Source: Rhizobium sp. Leaf453
Lineage (GTDB): Bacteria; Pseudomonadota; Alphaproteobacteria; Rhizobiales; Rhizobiaceae
NCBI RefSeq assembly: GCF_001425605.1
Contig: NZ_LMRG01000001.1
Span: 63,152 to 127,151, forward strand
Direction of reading: 5' to 3'
Length of the DNA stretch: 64,000 nucleotides
A model generated the notes under the pieces. The model searched no databases. It had not been told where the DNA came from and saw only the letters and a list, made by a program, of their open reading frames with translations. Made by a program: the position numbers and the translations under genes. The first letter of the stretch is position 1. Each line of letters begins with the position of its first letter. Shown piece after piece: positions 16,806 through 25,526 of the stretch.

Positions 16806-17882
16806 TCAGAGATTTTCCGCAGTGATCGTGACAAACCGGATGGGATCATTCGCCACGCTTTCGGCGATCAGGCCGAGGCGGGAGAGCATAAGGTCGATGG
16901 CGCGGCGTGCCTGGGCTTCCGGCGCCTGGTCGAGAACCACCGACATCACGCCCTGGCGCAGCGCTTCCGCGCTGCGCTGGGTCAGTTCATGGCCGATGAA
17001 GAAGATGTCGCGCCTGCGCGGATGTTTGCGCAGCACGGCCGACAGCGAGGCATTGGCGCCGCCGGAATTGTAGAGGCCGACCATGTCGGGCCAGCGGTCA
17101 AGCGCTTCGAACAAACGGTCGGTGCTATCGGCGGCATCGTCGCGGCCGAACAGGGTGGCAGCGAAATTCAGCCCTGCCCGCGGTTTCTCCGCGAAATAAT
17201 CGGAAAAACCGCGGATACGGTCGCGATGGACTGAATAGATCTGGCTGTGACAGAGCGCCACGACCGTACCGGACGCCGGTTGCATGCACGACAGGAAAAG
17301 ACCGGCGGTGCGGCCGGCGGCATAATTGTCGATGCCGACATATTCCGCCGCCACGCCTTCCGCCCTCGTGACGATCTGGATGACAGGCACCCCTTCCCCC
17401 GTGACTTTGGCAAGGGCGGCGCGGATCAACGGGTGGTCCGGGACGGCGAGGATAAGGCCGGCGCGGCGGGCCTGCGGATTGGCGATCCGCTCGGCGATCG
17501 CCTGCGGATCATGCTCCTTCAGAAACACCCGCTGGATGGAAACAGACGCATCAAGCGTGCCGCCAATCCGGCCGAAAGCGTCGGAAAGGCGAGCGAAAAA
17601 CGTCGTTTCGGGCCGTACCAGGATAACGTCGATGCGCAGGATGCCCCGGTGAAGCTCCGGCAACCGGCGCGGATAATCGAGCGCACGTGCCGCCGCGATC
17701 ACCTTCTCGGCCAGCGCCGGGCGCACGCCGCCGCGCCCGTTCAGAACCCGCTCGACGGTCGCGGTACCGACGCCTGCTGCTCGAGCGATGTTCTGGAACG
17801 TGGGTTTTACGATGATCGCCTCGGACGATTGCGGGTTTGAACAGCCAAAATAGGCAAAGGCACGGCCGGCACAAGCCGTCAT
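16806..17882 (-). CDS. LacI family transcriptional regulator
   Basis: A 358-residue repressor. The DNA-binding domain KPTFQNIARAAGVGTATVERVLNGRGGV lies unusually late, starting near residue 26, because the only good ATG (17882, with GAGAGG upstream) is far in front of it. The periplasmic-binding-protein-like ligand domain follows (GLILAVPDHPLIRAAL, EYVGIDNYAAGRTAGLFL, FIGHELTQRSAEALR). It is upstream of and co-directional with the PanB-like and hydroxylase genes and is likely to regulate them in response to a sugar-like ligand. Confidence 0.87.
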   Translation of the reverse strand: MTACAGRAFAYFGCSNPQSSEAIIVKPTFQNIARAAGVGTATVERVLNGRGGVRPALAEKVIAAARALDYPRRLPELHRGILRIDVILVRPETTFFARLSDAFGRIGGTLDASVSIQRVFLKEHDPQAIAERIANPQARRAGLILAVPDHPLIRAALAKVTGEGVPVIQIVTRAEGVAAEYVGIDNYAAGRTAGLFLSCMQPASGTVVALCHSQIYSVHRDRIRGFSDYFAEKPRAGLNFAATLFGRDDAADSTDRLFEALDRWPDMVGLYNSGGANASLSAVLRKHPRRRDIFFIGHELTQRSAEALRQGVMSVVLDQAPEAQARRAIDLMLSRLGLIAESVANDPIRFVTITAENL

Positions 17883-17913
17883 CGCCGCCTCTCGCGCTCG
17901 GAACCATCACGCA

Positions 17914-17962
17914 TTGACTCCCGAGAGGACAAATGCAATACTTCACCATATGGCGAAGTATT
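17914..17962 (+). promoter_or_regulatory. Promoter with overlapping 26-bp palindromic operator, start codon at the predicted +1
   Basis: TTGACT (17914-17919) and AATACT (17937-17942) are 17 bases apart, a good housekeeping promoter. The -10 hexamer is the left edge of a 26-bp palindrome, AATACTTCACCAT / ATGGCGAAGTATT, with one mismatch. The ATG at its centre (17950) is the start of the ArsR gene. Transcription would begin at or next to this ATG, giving a leaderless mRNA repressed by its own product. Confidence 0.6.
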
Positions 17963-18288
17963 TGACATCCAGCATGGACCGCACGTTCTCGGCACTTTCC
18001 GATCCGACCCGGCGCAATATCCTGATGCGGTTGGAAGGAGAACCGGGCCTGTCGGTCAGCGAAATTGCACGACCACTGTCCCTGAAACTGCCCGGCCTGA
18101 TGAAGCATCTGGACGTTCTGACAGATGCGGGGCTGATCACGCGTATCAAGACCGGCCGCACCGTCTCGGTGCATCTGTCGGCAGGCCCGATGCAGGAAGC
18201 GATGGACTGGCTGCGGCGCTACGAGCAACTGTGGACGGTCAGCCTCGATCGACTCGTCGCGCTGGTGGAAGAGGATGAGGAAGAATGA
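17950..18288 (+). CDS. ArsR-family (SmtB-like) repressor
   Basis: A winged-helix regulator of 112 residues. DRTFSALSDPTRRNILMRLEGEPGLSVSEIARPLSLKLPGLMKHLDVLTDAGLI is the canonical ArsR start, of the non-metal subgroup that precedes AHSA1 genes. The ATG at 17950 has no ribosome site but lies at the predicted transcription start. The alternatives are ATG 17974, or an upstream TTG at 17914 that is better read as the -35 box. It overlaps the next gene by four bases (ATGA), forming an operon of three. Confidence 0.85.
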   Translation: MAKYLTSSMDRTFSALSDPTRRNILMRLEGEPGLSVSEIARPLSLKLPGLMKHLDVLTDAGLITRIKTGRTVSVHLSAGPMQEAMDWLRRYEQLWTVSLDRLVALVEEDEEE

Positions 18289-18721
18289 TGAAACATCTGC
18301 CGAGCGTGACCATCGTACGCAGGATCAAGGCGTCCCCGGCCCGGGTATTCAAGGCGATCACCGAGCCGTCGCAGATGCTGCAATGGTGGGGGCCGGATGC
18401 CGGGCCGACACTCAGCGCGGAAGCTGATGTGCGGCCGGGCGGCCGCTTCAGTGTCGTGTTCCGGCTGATGAACGGCGACGAGCACAATCCGACCGGCGTC
18501 TACCAGGAGGTCATTCCCGACAGAAAGCTGGTCTTCACCTGGGAATGGCCGGAAATGCCGGAACGCGAGTCATTGGTCACCTTTCTGCTGGAACCGATCG
18601 ACGGCGGTACCGAGCTGACGCTGATCCACGCCAATCTTCCCGACGACGAAGCGCGCGAAAGCCATGAGGCCGGCTGGAGCGGCCTGCTCGACAAATTGCC
18701 TGTTTTTCTGGGAGAAGAGAT

Positions 18722-18725
<4 letters not shown>
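18285..18725 (+). CDS. SRPBCC / AHSA1 domain protein
   Basis: A 146-residue START-like ligand-binding protein of the AHSA1 (Aha1 C-terminal) type. Features are RRIKASPARVFKAITEPSQMLQWWGP, RPGGRFSVVF, TGVYQEVIPDRKLVFTWEW and ELTLIHANLPDDEARESHEAGWSGLLDKL. Such proteins commonly sit behind an ArsR regulator, as here. The ligand is unknown. Starts and stops overlap on both sides (ATGA), so translation is coupled to both neighbours. Confidence 0.9.
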
Positions 18726-19363
<638 letters not shown>

Positions 19364-19444
19364 GGGTACAGCCATCATCCTCACGCAATCGCTGATAGGC
19401 TTGCAATTTCGAACGCGGGCGAAAAGCCGGGCCTGAATCAGCTG

Positions 19445-20296
19445 TCAAACACGCGAAAACGACAGCGCCCGGCTCTCTTCCCGCCCGAAACCCTTGATCT
19501 CGATACGGTCCTCGAACAGTTCGACGATCGCGAAGGTGTTCTGATCCGGCGTATCGACCATGCCCTTGAAGGTCACAAAGGGACGGCCCGCGACCTCGCC
19601 GAAATTGCCGTCGTGATTATGGCCGCAGAAATAGCCGCGGAAGCAGGAAAAGCCGGTGAGCAAATCTATCAGTCGCTGGCTGTCCCAGAGGTTGTGACGG
19701 TTGGGCGGGAAAATCGGGTAATGGCAGAGGACGAGAACGGATTCGCCATCGGCTTCCGCGTTTTCCAGAACACCGGACAGCCAGGTAAATTGTGCCTCGC
19801 TCAGCGATCCGTTCCAGGGATGGGCATTGATCGCGCCTTCGGCCTGCAGTGTCCGCAGGCGTTCGGCGGCGAGCATAGAGCGCGGATCGCCGGCAGGCGC
19901 GGAAAAGACGCTGACATCGTTGCCATCGAGAATGACGAAGCGCCATTGACCGATGGCAAAGTCGTGATAGGCCGAGGGCATGGACAGGCGGCCGGAAACC
20001 TCGCCCAGATGCTTCGGCGCCACGGCGAAATCATGATTGCCGAGCAGGAAATGAGTTTTGTGGCGCAGCGTCCCATAGACAGAAAGGATGGCGTCGAAAT
20101 TCTCCCAGCCACGATCGATGATGTCGCCGAGCGTGATGACGAAATCGAGATCGGTCGCGTTGAACGCATCGACCGCCTCGGACAGCTTGGCGAGACTGGC
20201 GGCATAATACCGGTTCATCACCTCATCCGGCTCGATATCGGCATATTGTGGGTCGGCAATGATGCCGAAGCGGAGAATGGGATTTTCTGTTGTCAT
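19445..20296 (-). CDS. Calcineurin-like metallophosphoesterase, ADPRibase-Mn-like
   Basis: A 283-residue phosphoesterase. The metal motifs are FGIIADPQYAD (D-x-Q form), LGDIIDRG, LGNHDF, LCHYPIFP and CGHNHDGNFG. The D-x-Q variant and the YAD start resemble the Mn-dependent ADP-ribose/CDP-alcohol diphosphatases, which cleave ADP-ribose, CDP-choline and related compounds. The ATG at 20296 begins the conserved region; the longer open frame upstream overlaps sodB and is not coding. The exact substrate is not certain. Confidence 0.85.
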   Translation of the reverse strand: MTTENPILRFGIIADPQYADIEPDEVMNRYYAASLAKLSEAVDAFNATDLDFVITLGDIIDRGWENFDAILSVYGTLRHKTHFLLGNHDFAVAPKHLGEVSGRLSMPSAYHDFAIGQWRFVILDGNDVSVFSAPAGDPRSMLAAERLRTLQAEGAINAHPWNGSLSEAQFTWLSGVLENAEADGESVLVLCHYPIFPPNRHNLWDSQRLIDLLTGFSCFRGYFCGHNHDGNFGEVAGRPFVTFKGMVDTPDQNTFAIVELFEDRIEIKGFGREESRALSFSRV

Positions 20297-20380
20297 GGCG
20301 GCTGGATAACGGGTCTGCGTGACGGTTTGGTGACGCCACTCCTGTTCGACGGGATCAGACATTTGGGTATCGAGACCAAC

Positions 20381-20406
20381 AAAAAACCCGGCATCGCTGC
20401 CGGGTT
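20381..20406 (-). terminator. Rho-independent terminator of sodB
   Basis: On the minus strand there is a 9-bp stem AACCCGGCA / TGCCGGGTT with a GCGA loop, followed by TTTTGTT. It lies about 20 bases after the sodB stop. Confidence 0.88.
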
Positions 20407-20427
20407 TTGATGTCCAGTGACCGGAGC

Positions 20428-21024
20428 TTACGCGGCTTCGTAAAGCTCGAGTACGTAGTCCCAGTTGATCAGGCTGTCCACGAAGGCTTCGAGGTACTTC
20501 GGACGGGCGTTGCGGTAGTCGATGTAATAGGAATGCTCCCAGACGTCGACGCCGAGGATCGGCGTTGCGCCGTGGACCAGCGGGCTTTCGCCGTTCGGGG
20601 TCTTGGAGATTTCCAGCTTGCCGCCCTTGACCGAGAGCCAGGCCCAGCCGGAGCCGAACTGCGTCGTGCCGGCAGCGATGAAGTCGGCGCGGAACTTGTC
20701 GTAGCCGCCGAGATCGGACTTGATGGCCGCGTCGAGCTTGCCCGGCAGTTGCGTGCCGCCGCCGCCCTTCTTCAGCCACTTCCAGAAGTGCAGGTGGTTG
20801 TAGTGCTGGCCGGCATTGTTGAACAGCGGCTGGTTGGTGCCGTAGGACTTCTTGACGATCTCTTCGAGCGAGAGGTCGGCAAGGCCGGCTTCTTCGGCAA
20901 GTTTGTTGCCGTTGGTCACGTAAGCAAGGTGGTGCTTGTCGTGGTGATACTCGAGCGTTTCGCGCGACATGTAGGGGGCGAGCGCATCGTAGTCGTAAGG
21001 CAGGTTCGGCAATTCGAAAGCCAT
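20428..21024 (-). CDS. sodB: Fe/Mn superoxide dismutase
   Basis: A 198-residue cytosolic SOD converting superoxide to peroxide. Metal ligands are visible: His in EYHHDKHHLAYV, His in GQHYNHLHFWKW, and Asp and His in DVWEHSYYIDY. The glutamine in GQHYNH points to an iron-type or cambialistic enzyme. The start at 21024 gives MAFELPNLPYDYDAL, as in the family. Followed by a strong terminator and so probably monocistronic. Confidence 0.95.
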   Translation of the reverse strand: MAFELPNLPYDYDALAPYMSRETLEYHHDKHHLAYVTNGNKLAEEAGLADLSLEEIVKKSYGTNQPLFNNAGQHYNHLHFWKWLKKGGGGTQLPGKLDAAIKSDLGGYDKFRADFIAAGTTQFGSGWAWLSVKGGKLEISKTPNGESPLVHGATPILGVDVWEHSYYIDYRNARPKYLEAFVDSLINWDYVLELYEAA

Positions 21025-21268
21025 GTGGTGTCTCCTCTGCTGGCGGGGTTCATGAAAGCCGGGTTGGAATTCATGACGGAAATCTGTGAGCCGGAACATA
21101 GGGACCACCGCCGCAACAGGCAACCGGGACCATGCCAAATTTCGCCACAGGCTTGGAAAATAGTTCCCGGCCACGATTGTTCCATTCATCCGCAGCGGCA
21201 CAGAATGGACACGATCCTTCGACAAGGTCACATCCGACTCGCCCGCAATCAAAATCCAAGGAAATCCA

Positions 21269-21598
21269 ATGCCTTTTTCCAAACGCTTCGCCGCGATCCC
21301 GCTTCTTGTTGCCGGCCTGCTGCCAGTCGCCGCCCTCGCCTCCTCGGATGACGCCTGGGAGGCGATGCGCGCCGATGTCTCGGCCAAATGCCTGGAGGCA
21401 GCCGCCGGCTCGATCGAGGCACCGCAGGCTGTCGTCGATCCCTTCGGCTCGGAAAGCTTCGGCCTCGCGCTTGTCAGCGGCAAGCCGAAGGGCGCCGAAG
21501 GAAAGGTCAGCCAGATCTGCGTCTACAACAAGCAGACGAAAGCCGTGGAACTCGGCGGTGAACTGACCGAGGACATGCTGAAAGGCGAGGCGCAGTAA
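21269..21598 (+). CDS. Small exported protein of unknown function
   Basis: A 109-residue protein with a signal peptide (MPFSKRFAAIPLLVAGLLPVAALA) and a mature part of about 85 residues with two cysteines (AKCLEAA and SQICVYN), which could form a disulfide. I do not recognise a named family. The conserved-looking segment DPFGSESFGLALVSGKPKGA suggests a folded periplasmic protein. It stands alone, divergent from sodB. Confidence 0.75.
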   Translation: MPFSKRFAAIPLLVAGLLPVAALASSDDAWEAMRADVSAKCLEAAAGSIEAPQAVVDPFGSESFGLALVSGKPKGAEGKVSQICVYNKQTKAVELGGELTEDMLKGEAQ

Positions 21599-21705
21599 GG
21601 TCGGCAAAATGACGCTCATAAAATGACACCGGGACAATCCCGGCGTTGATTTCGGCCTGGCATGCCGTCACAGATGGTGGATCATCAGTCGCACATGAGA
21701 TCCCC

Positions 21706-22596
21706 ATGCTGTTTCACGGCCTGTCCGCCTTTCCGATCACGCCCATGGACAGCGAGGGGCGCGTCGATACGTCAGCGCTGAAAGTCCTGCTGCAACGGAT
21801 CGACACGGCCGGCGCCGATAGCGTCGGCCTGCTCGGCAGCACCGGATCCTACATGTATCTCCCGCGAACCGAGCGGCGGCGCGCCATCGAGACGGCGGTC
21901 GATTGCCTCGGCGGCCGCACGCCCCTGATCGTCGGTATCGGCGCGCTTCGCACCGACGATGCCGTGGCCTTCGCCCGCGATGCGCGCGATGCCGGGGCAC
22001 AGGGCCTGCTGATGGCGCCGGTCTCCTATACACCGCTGACCGACGACGAGGTCTTCGAGCACTATGCAACGGTTGCCAGGGCGATCGGCCTGCCGCTCAG
22101 TGTCTACAACAATCCCGGCACCACCCATTTTACCATCGGCAATGCGCTGCTGAACCGGCTTGCCGGCGTCGAGACCATCGTCGCGGTCAAGAACCCTGCC
22201 CTGTCCGCCGCCGACATGGTTGCCGCGCACCGGGCAACGCAAGCCGCAGTCCCCGCCGGTTTCGCTGTGGGCTATAGCGGCGACTGGCTGGCCGCCGGCG
22301 CCATCCTTGCCGGTGGCGTCACCTGGTACAGCGTCATCGCCGGCCTGCTGCCGGAACCCTCGGTGAAGCTGATGCGCGCCGCGCAAGCCGGTGACACGGC
22401 GGAAGTCGAGCGCATCAACGGCCTGTTCGAACCCTTCTGGGCGCTGTTTCGCGAACTGAGCAGCTACCGCGTGGTCCATGCCACGGCCAACCTGCTCGGT
22501 TTAAGTTCACATCAGCCGCCACGGCCGATGTTGCCGCTGGCGGAGAACGAGCGAGGCAGGCTGGAGGCGGCGCTGGAGAGTTTGGCGGGGGTGTGA
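21706..22596 (+). CDS. Dihydrodipicolinate synthase / N-acetylneuraminate lyase family protein
   Basis: A 296-residue TIM-barrel class I aldolase. The Schiff-base lysine is in VAVKNPA, the proton-relay tyrosine is in VYNNPGTTHF, and the substrate loop is GSTGSYMYLPRTERR (the usual G-T-T-G variant is changed to G-S-T-G). Because of these differences it is likely to be a lyase for a keto-acid or sugar acid rather than the lysine biosynthetic enzyme. The ATG at 21706 is chosen because the upstream 20 codons do not match the family. Confidence 0.85.
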   Translation: MLFHGLSAFPITPMDSEGRVDTSALKVLLQRIDTAGADSVGLLGSTGSYMYLPRTERRRAIETAVDCLGGRTPLIVGIGALRTDDAVAFARDARDAGAQGLLMAPVSYTPLTDDEVFEHYATVARAIGLPLSVYNNPGTTHFTIGNALLNRLAGVETIVAVKNPALSAADMVAAHRATQAAVPAGFAVGYSGDWLAAGAILAGGVTWYSVIAGLLPEPSVKLMRAAQAGDTAEVERINGLFEPFWALFRELSSYRVVHATANLLGLSSHQPPRPMLPLAENERGRLEAALESLAGV

Positions 22597-23160
22597 GGCG
22601 TCCCGATTTTACGCGATAATTTTCAGGCGATATGCGGGCGGGAGACCGCATTTGAGACCTGATCGAGAAATCTGCAAGCTGAAGACCTGCATTCTATAAC
22701 CTTTCGCTGGCGCCACCGAACGAGAATAAGCCCGCAATCGAGGGAAACAGAGAACGGCGAACCGGTTCGCTCGATGCTGACGCAGCCTGCTTCGGCATGG
22801 ATGCTTGACGGGCTGACAAATCGAAAGCCCGCTCGGCCTCCGAGAGGAGTTCATCGTTTTCGACATGAAACTGATATTGCTGACCCATGGCATTCCCCTT
22901 TCCGCGAGGTTGATGAACGAGACAGGTGCAGGATTGTTCCGTCAGCGGGGGTATTCACAACATTGGCACCCGGAGCACTCGTCCAGTTAGAGCCATCTAC
23001 AGCAATGCACGCGTGCCCCCAACAAACCCCATTGCGCAACCATCCGGAACAGACCAAACTCCCGACGGGTCGCCTCCGGCATATTGCGCCGGACTGCATG
23101 GCCCCGCTTGATTTGCATGCCCATCAATATCCGAGACATCCATCATTCAGGGGGACTTTC
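22597..23160. other. 564-base region without a firmly recognised gene
   Basis: It holds one possible small minus-strand gene (22694-22888). Upstream of that, a minus-strand stretch at about 22940-23040 translates to a protein-like segment (AVDGSNWTSAPGANVVNTPA) inside a frame with no good start, perhaps a gene remnant. Nothing else is seen. Confidence 0.5.
22694..22888 (-). CDS. Possible small hypothetical protein
   Basis: A 64-residue frame starting MGQQYQFHVENDELLSEAERAFDL with GGAAAGGGG ahead of the ATG. The N-terminal half is acidic and polar and the C-terminal part is SLFPSIAGLFSFGGASERL, amphipathic or hydrophobic. The family is not recognised. The good ribosome site and balanced composition favour a real gene, but length alone makes this uncertain. 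Confidence 0.45.
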   Translation of the reverse strand: MGQQYQFHVENDELLSEAERAFDLSARQASMPKQAASASSEPVRRSLFPSIAGLFSFGGASERL

Positions 23161-23667
23161 ATGGCCAATCCGTTGTCCACGCTGGGCATCGTCCACACTG
23201 TCATCAGCCTCGTGCCGGTCGTGGCCGGGCTCTATTCCTTTTCCAAATATGCGGCGATCATTCCGAAGACCAATTCGGGGCGAATCTATGTGATCACGCT
23301 GTTTCTCTCGGCCATCACATCCTTCGGCCTGTCGAGCACCGGCGGCTTCAATGCCGGCCATGCGATCGGCATTCTCGCCATGCTGGCGGCGGTCTTTTCC
23401 ATTGTGATTGCCCAACTCGGCTGGTTCGGGCGGCTGAACCGCTACCTCCAGGCGCTGTCGATGTCGTTCACCTTCTTCCTGCTGATGGTGCCGGCCATCA
23501 ACGAGACACTGTCGCGTTTGCCGCCGTCGAGCCCGATCGGCAACGGTCCGGATTCACCGCCGGTGCAGACGGTGACGGCCATATGGGCTTTGCTCTTCCT
23601 TGCCGGCATCTGTCTGCAGGCCTGGATGATGCATCGGCGCTCTGGCACGCCGGGGCTCGCCGCGTGA
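23161..23667 (+). CDS. Inner-membrane protein of unknown function
   Basis: A 168-residue protein with about four to five transmembrane helices (residues 8-28, 41-60, 68-92, 98-120 and 137-158). AGGGGGA lies 6 bases before the ATG. It resembles small DUF2306-like or other rhizobial membrane proteins only in general layout, and I cannot assign a function. A polar loop, LPPSSPIGNGPDSPPVQ, separates the last two helices. It is followed by the VOC gene. Confidence 0.75.
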   Translation: MANPLSTLGIVHTVISLVPVVAGLYSFSKYAAIIPKTNSGRIYVITLFLSAITSFGLSSTGGFNAGHAIGILAMLAAVFSIVIAQLGWFGRLNRYLQALSMSFTFFLLMVPAINETLSRLPPSSPIGNGPDSPPVQTVTAIWALLFLAGICLQAWMMHRRSGTPGLAA

Positions 23668-23686
23668 AGTCAGCCGTATGATCAAA

Positions 23687-23706
23687 GGCGCCGGGAACCC
23701 GGCGCC
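23687..23706. terminator. GC-rich hairpin between the membrane-protein and VOC genes
   Basis: A perfect 9-bp stem GGCGCCGGG / CCCGGCGCC with a 2-base centre, and no T tract. It may be an mRNA processing or attenuation structure. Confidence 0.35.
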
Positions 23707-23750
23707 GTCGTCCGGCGTTGACGTGCATCCAACCTCCAAGGAGAGTGACG

Positions 23751-24155
23751 ATGGAGTTTCATCGCGGGCGGCTGATCGATCATGTGCATCTGCGCGTCAA
23801 GGATCTGGCCGCGTCGAAACGCTTCTACCGGGCCGTGCTCGCTACCGTCGGGGTCAACATCCAGCATGAGAGCGACACGGCCTTCGCCGCCGACGAGCTC
23901 TATGTCGATGCCGCCGACGACTATGTCACCCACCTGCATCTGGCGTTTCAGGCCCGGACCCGCGAGGACGTCCACGCCTTCCATGCGGCCGGCCTTGCCA
24001 ACGGCGGCACCGACAATGGCAAGCCGGGCGAGCGCCCCTATCATCCCGGCTATTACGCCGCCTTCATCCTCGATCCCGATGGGAACAATATCGAGGCGGT
24101 GCACCACGGTCCAAACGTACGGTCCGCCGTCGATGTGACCATTACGCCCACATGA
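23751..24155 (+). CDS. VOC (glyoxalase/bleomycin-resistance fold) protein
   Basis: A 134-residue metal-dependent enzyme fold. DHVHLRVKDLAASKRFYRAVL is the first beta-alpha-beta module with a ligand histidine. HLHLAFQARTREDVHAFHAA and YYAAFILDPDGNNIEAVHHG provide the second histidine and the glutamate. AAGGAGAG lies before the ATG. The substrate is unknown. A small hairpin downstream may terminate it. Confidence 0.88.
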   Translation: MEFHRGRLIDHVHLRVKDLAASKRFYRAVLATVGVNIQHESDTAFAADELYVDAADDYVTHLHLAFQARTREDVHAFHAAGLANGGTDNGKPGERPYHPGYYAAFILDPDGNNIEAVHHGPNVRSAVDVTITPT

Positions 24156-24170
24156 TCGCGAGGCGCCGGC

Positions 24171-24196
24171 AGGCTGGCCATGCCAGCCTTCATTTC
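24171..24196 (+). terminator. Hairpin after the VOC gene
   Basis: A perfect 8-bp stem AGGCTGGC / GCCAGCCT with a CAT loop is followed by TCATTT. It lies 15 bases after the stop and is a plausible weak terminator. Confidence 0.5.
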
Positions 24197-24245
24197 GCCG
24201 GGATTTTAATGGTTTGTTAAGCCACGACAAACCGGGAACATCCAT

Positions 24246-25526
24246 ATGGCGCTGGGCGCATCGCATCGCTTGCAGGACGGGATCGAAGCCGTCGAGACCA
24301 TGACCCGCTTCGCGCTTGCCGTTCTGGCGCTGGCGTCTGGCGTCTATACCTATCTCGGGGTCCGCTCGATCCTCGATGGTTCTGCGACAGCCGTCTTCTT
24401 TGCGGCACTGATCTATTCCTGCGCCGTGTCCGTCGCCATCTATGCCTTCTGGACCTACATGGCGCGGTTCTATCCGCATATTGTCGGGGCCGCGAACCGT
24501 ACGGCCATGCTCGGCATCATGGCGCTCGGCTGCATGATGATCATTGCCATGGCAAGCTGGCTGAATGCCGCGGCCCTTGCCGGGTCGGCGGCGCTTGAGC
24601 AGCATCTGGCCGAAACGGTGGAGGACTACACCGCCGATCTCGACAAGGCGCACCAGAATGCCCTTGCCGCCCAGAGCCTGTTGCCCGACATCCAGCGCAC
24701 GTCCGAACGCTTCCAACGGCTTTCCGACCAGGAGCGCGAAAGCGGCGCGCTGACCGGAACGACCGGCGCCGGCAGCGTCGTACAACTGCTCGGCCAGATG
24801 GCTGCCCAGCTGAAAGAGCTGGAAACCGGCATCACCGCCTCGCGCGAGCGCGTCGCGACCCTGTTCGGTGAAGGCCAGGCGCATCTCGCCACCATGCGCG
24901 GGCTGGTCTCCGCCCCCGGCGCCATCGATCCGCGCGCCGACCAGTTCGCAGCCGAAGTCGTGGCGCTGACCGGCACAATCACCGCGCTGGAACAGACCTC
25001 GATCGCAGCCTCGGTGAAACGCGCGGCCGAAGACCTGTCGCTCGGCTTCATCGCCCCGGTAGCAAGCGGCCTGGAGGCCGATCTCGCCAATCGGCAGGAC
25101 CAGGTGATGGAGACCATCCGCACATCGGTTGCCGCCCAGTCCAAGGTGCTGTCGGAAGCCGCCGACCAGATCCTGACGCGCGAGCCGGTCGGCGAGCGGC
25201 GGTTCGTGCCCTTGTCCTCGGCCGCTGCCGTCTTGCGCTATGCCTCCGATTTCATCCCGAGCTGGGCCGGCGCCATCGCCATCGACCTGTTGCCGGCTGT
25301 GCTGGTCTTCATGCTGTCGATCGCCCATGGCGCGCTGCGGCGACAGGAACAGAGCCTGCCCTTTGCCGAGCGGATCACCGCCGCCGAACTTCTGGAAGCG
25401 CTCGAAGTGCAGAAGGCGCTGCAGCGCAGCGGTGTCGAGATAGACACGGCGATCGCGGAAGCCGAGGCGCGCGACCAGTCCAACATCACCAGCCTCGATC
25501 TCTCCGGTAAGGGGCCGCGCAAATGA
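24246..25526 (+). CDS. Membrane protein with a large extracytoplasmic helical domain, unknown function
   Basis: A 426-residue protein. Three transmembrane helices (about 20-40, 45-66 and 83-105) are followed by a long alpha-helical, coiled-coil-prone region at 110-320 (HLAETVEDYTADLDKAHQNALAAQ and onward), then a fourth helix at about 332-352 and a cytoplasmic tail. I do not recognise a named family. Its stop overlaps the start of a membrane-anchored ClpP-like protease (ATGA at 25523), so the two are translationally coupled and likely to work together, the protein perhaps serving as a scaffold or substrate of the protease (inference). Confidence 0.8.
   Translation: MALGASHRLQDGIEAVETMTRFALAVLALASGVYTYLGVRSILDGSATAVFFAALIYSCAVSVAIYAFWTYMARFYPHIVGAANRTAMLGIMALGCMMIIAMASWLNAAALAGSAALEQHLAETVEDYTADLDKAHQNALAAQSLLPDIQRTSERFQRLSDQERESGALTGTTGAGSVVQLLGQMAAQLKELETGITASRERVATLFGEGQAHLATMRGLVSAPGAIDPRADQFAAEVVALTGTITALEQTSIAASVKRAAEDLSLGFIAPVASGLEADLANRQDQVMETIRTSVAAQSKVLSEAADQILTREPVGERRFVPLSSAAAVLRYASDFIPSWAGAIAIDLLPAVLVFMLSIAHGALRRQEQSLPFAERITAAELLEALEVQKALQRSGVEIDTAIAEAEARDQSNITSLDLSGKGPRK

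Noticed and set aside
17914-17949. TTG at 17914 as start of the ArsR gene
   Set aside because: It forms part of a good -35 box 17 bases before an AATACT -10, and no ribosome site lies ahead of it; the ATG at 17950 is preferred.
20297-20779. Upstream extension of the phosphoesterase frame to 20779
   Set aside because: This stretch overlaps sodB and its terminator on the same strand and reads as arginine-rich noise.
23682-25328. 548-codon open frame on the minus strand
   Set aside because: It lies antisense to the VOC gene and the coiled-coil membrane protein gene, has no family features or signal peptide, and arises from high GC at third codon positions.
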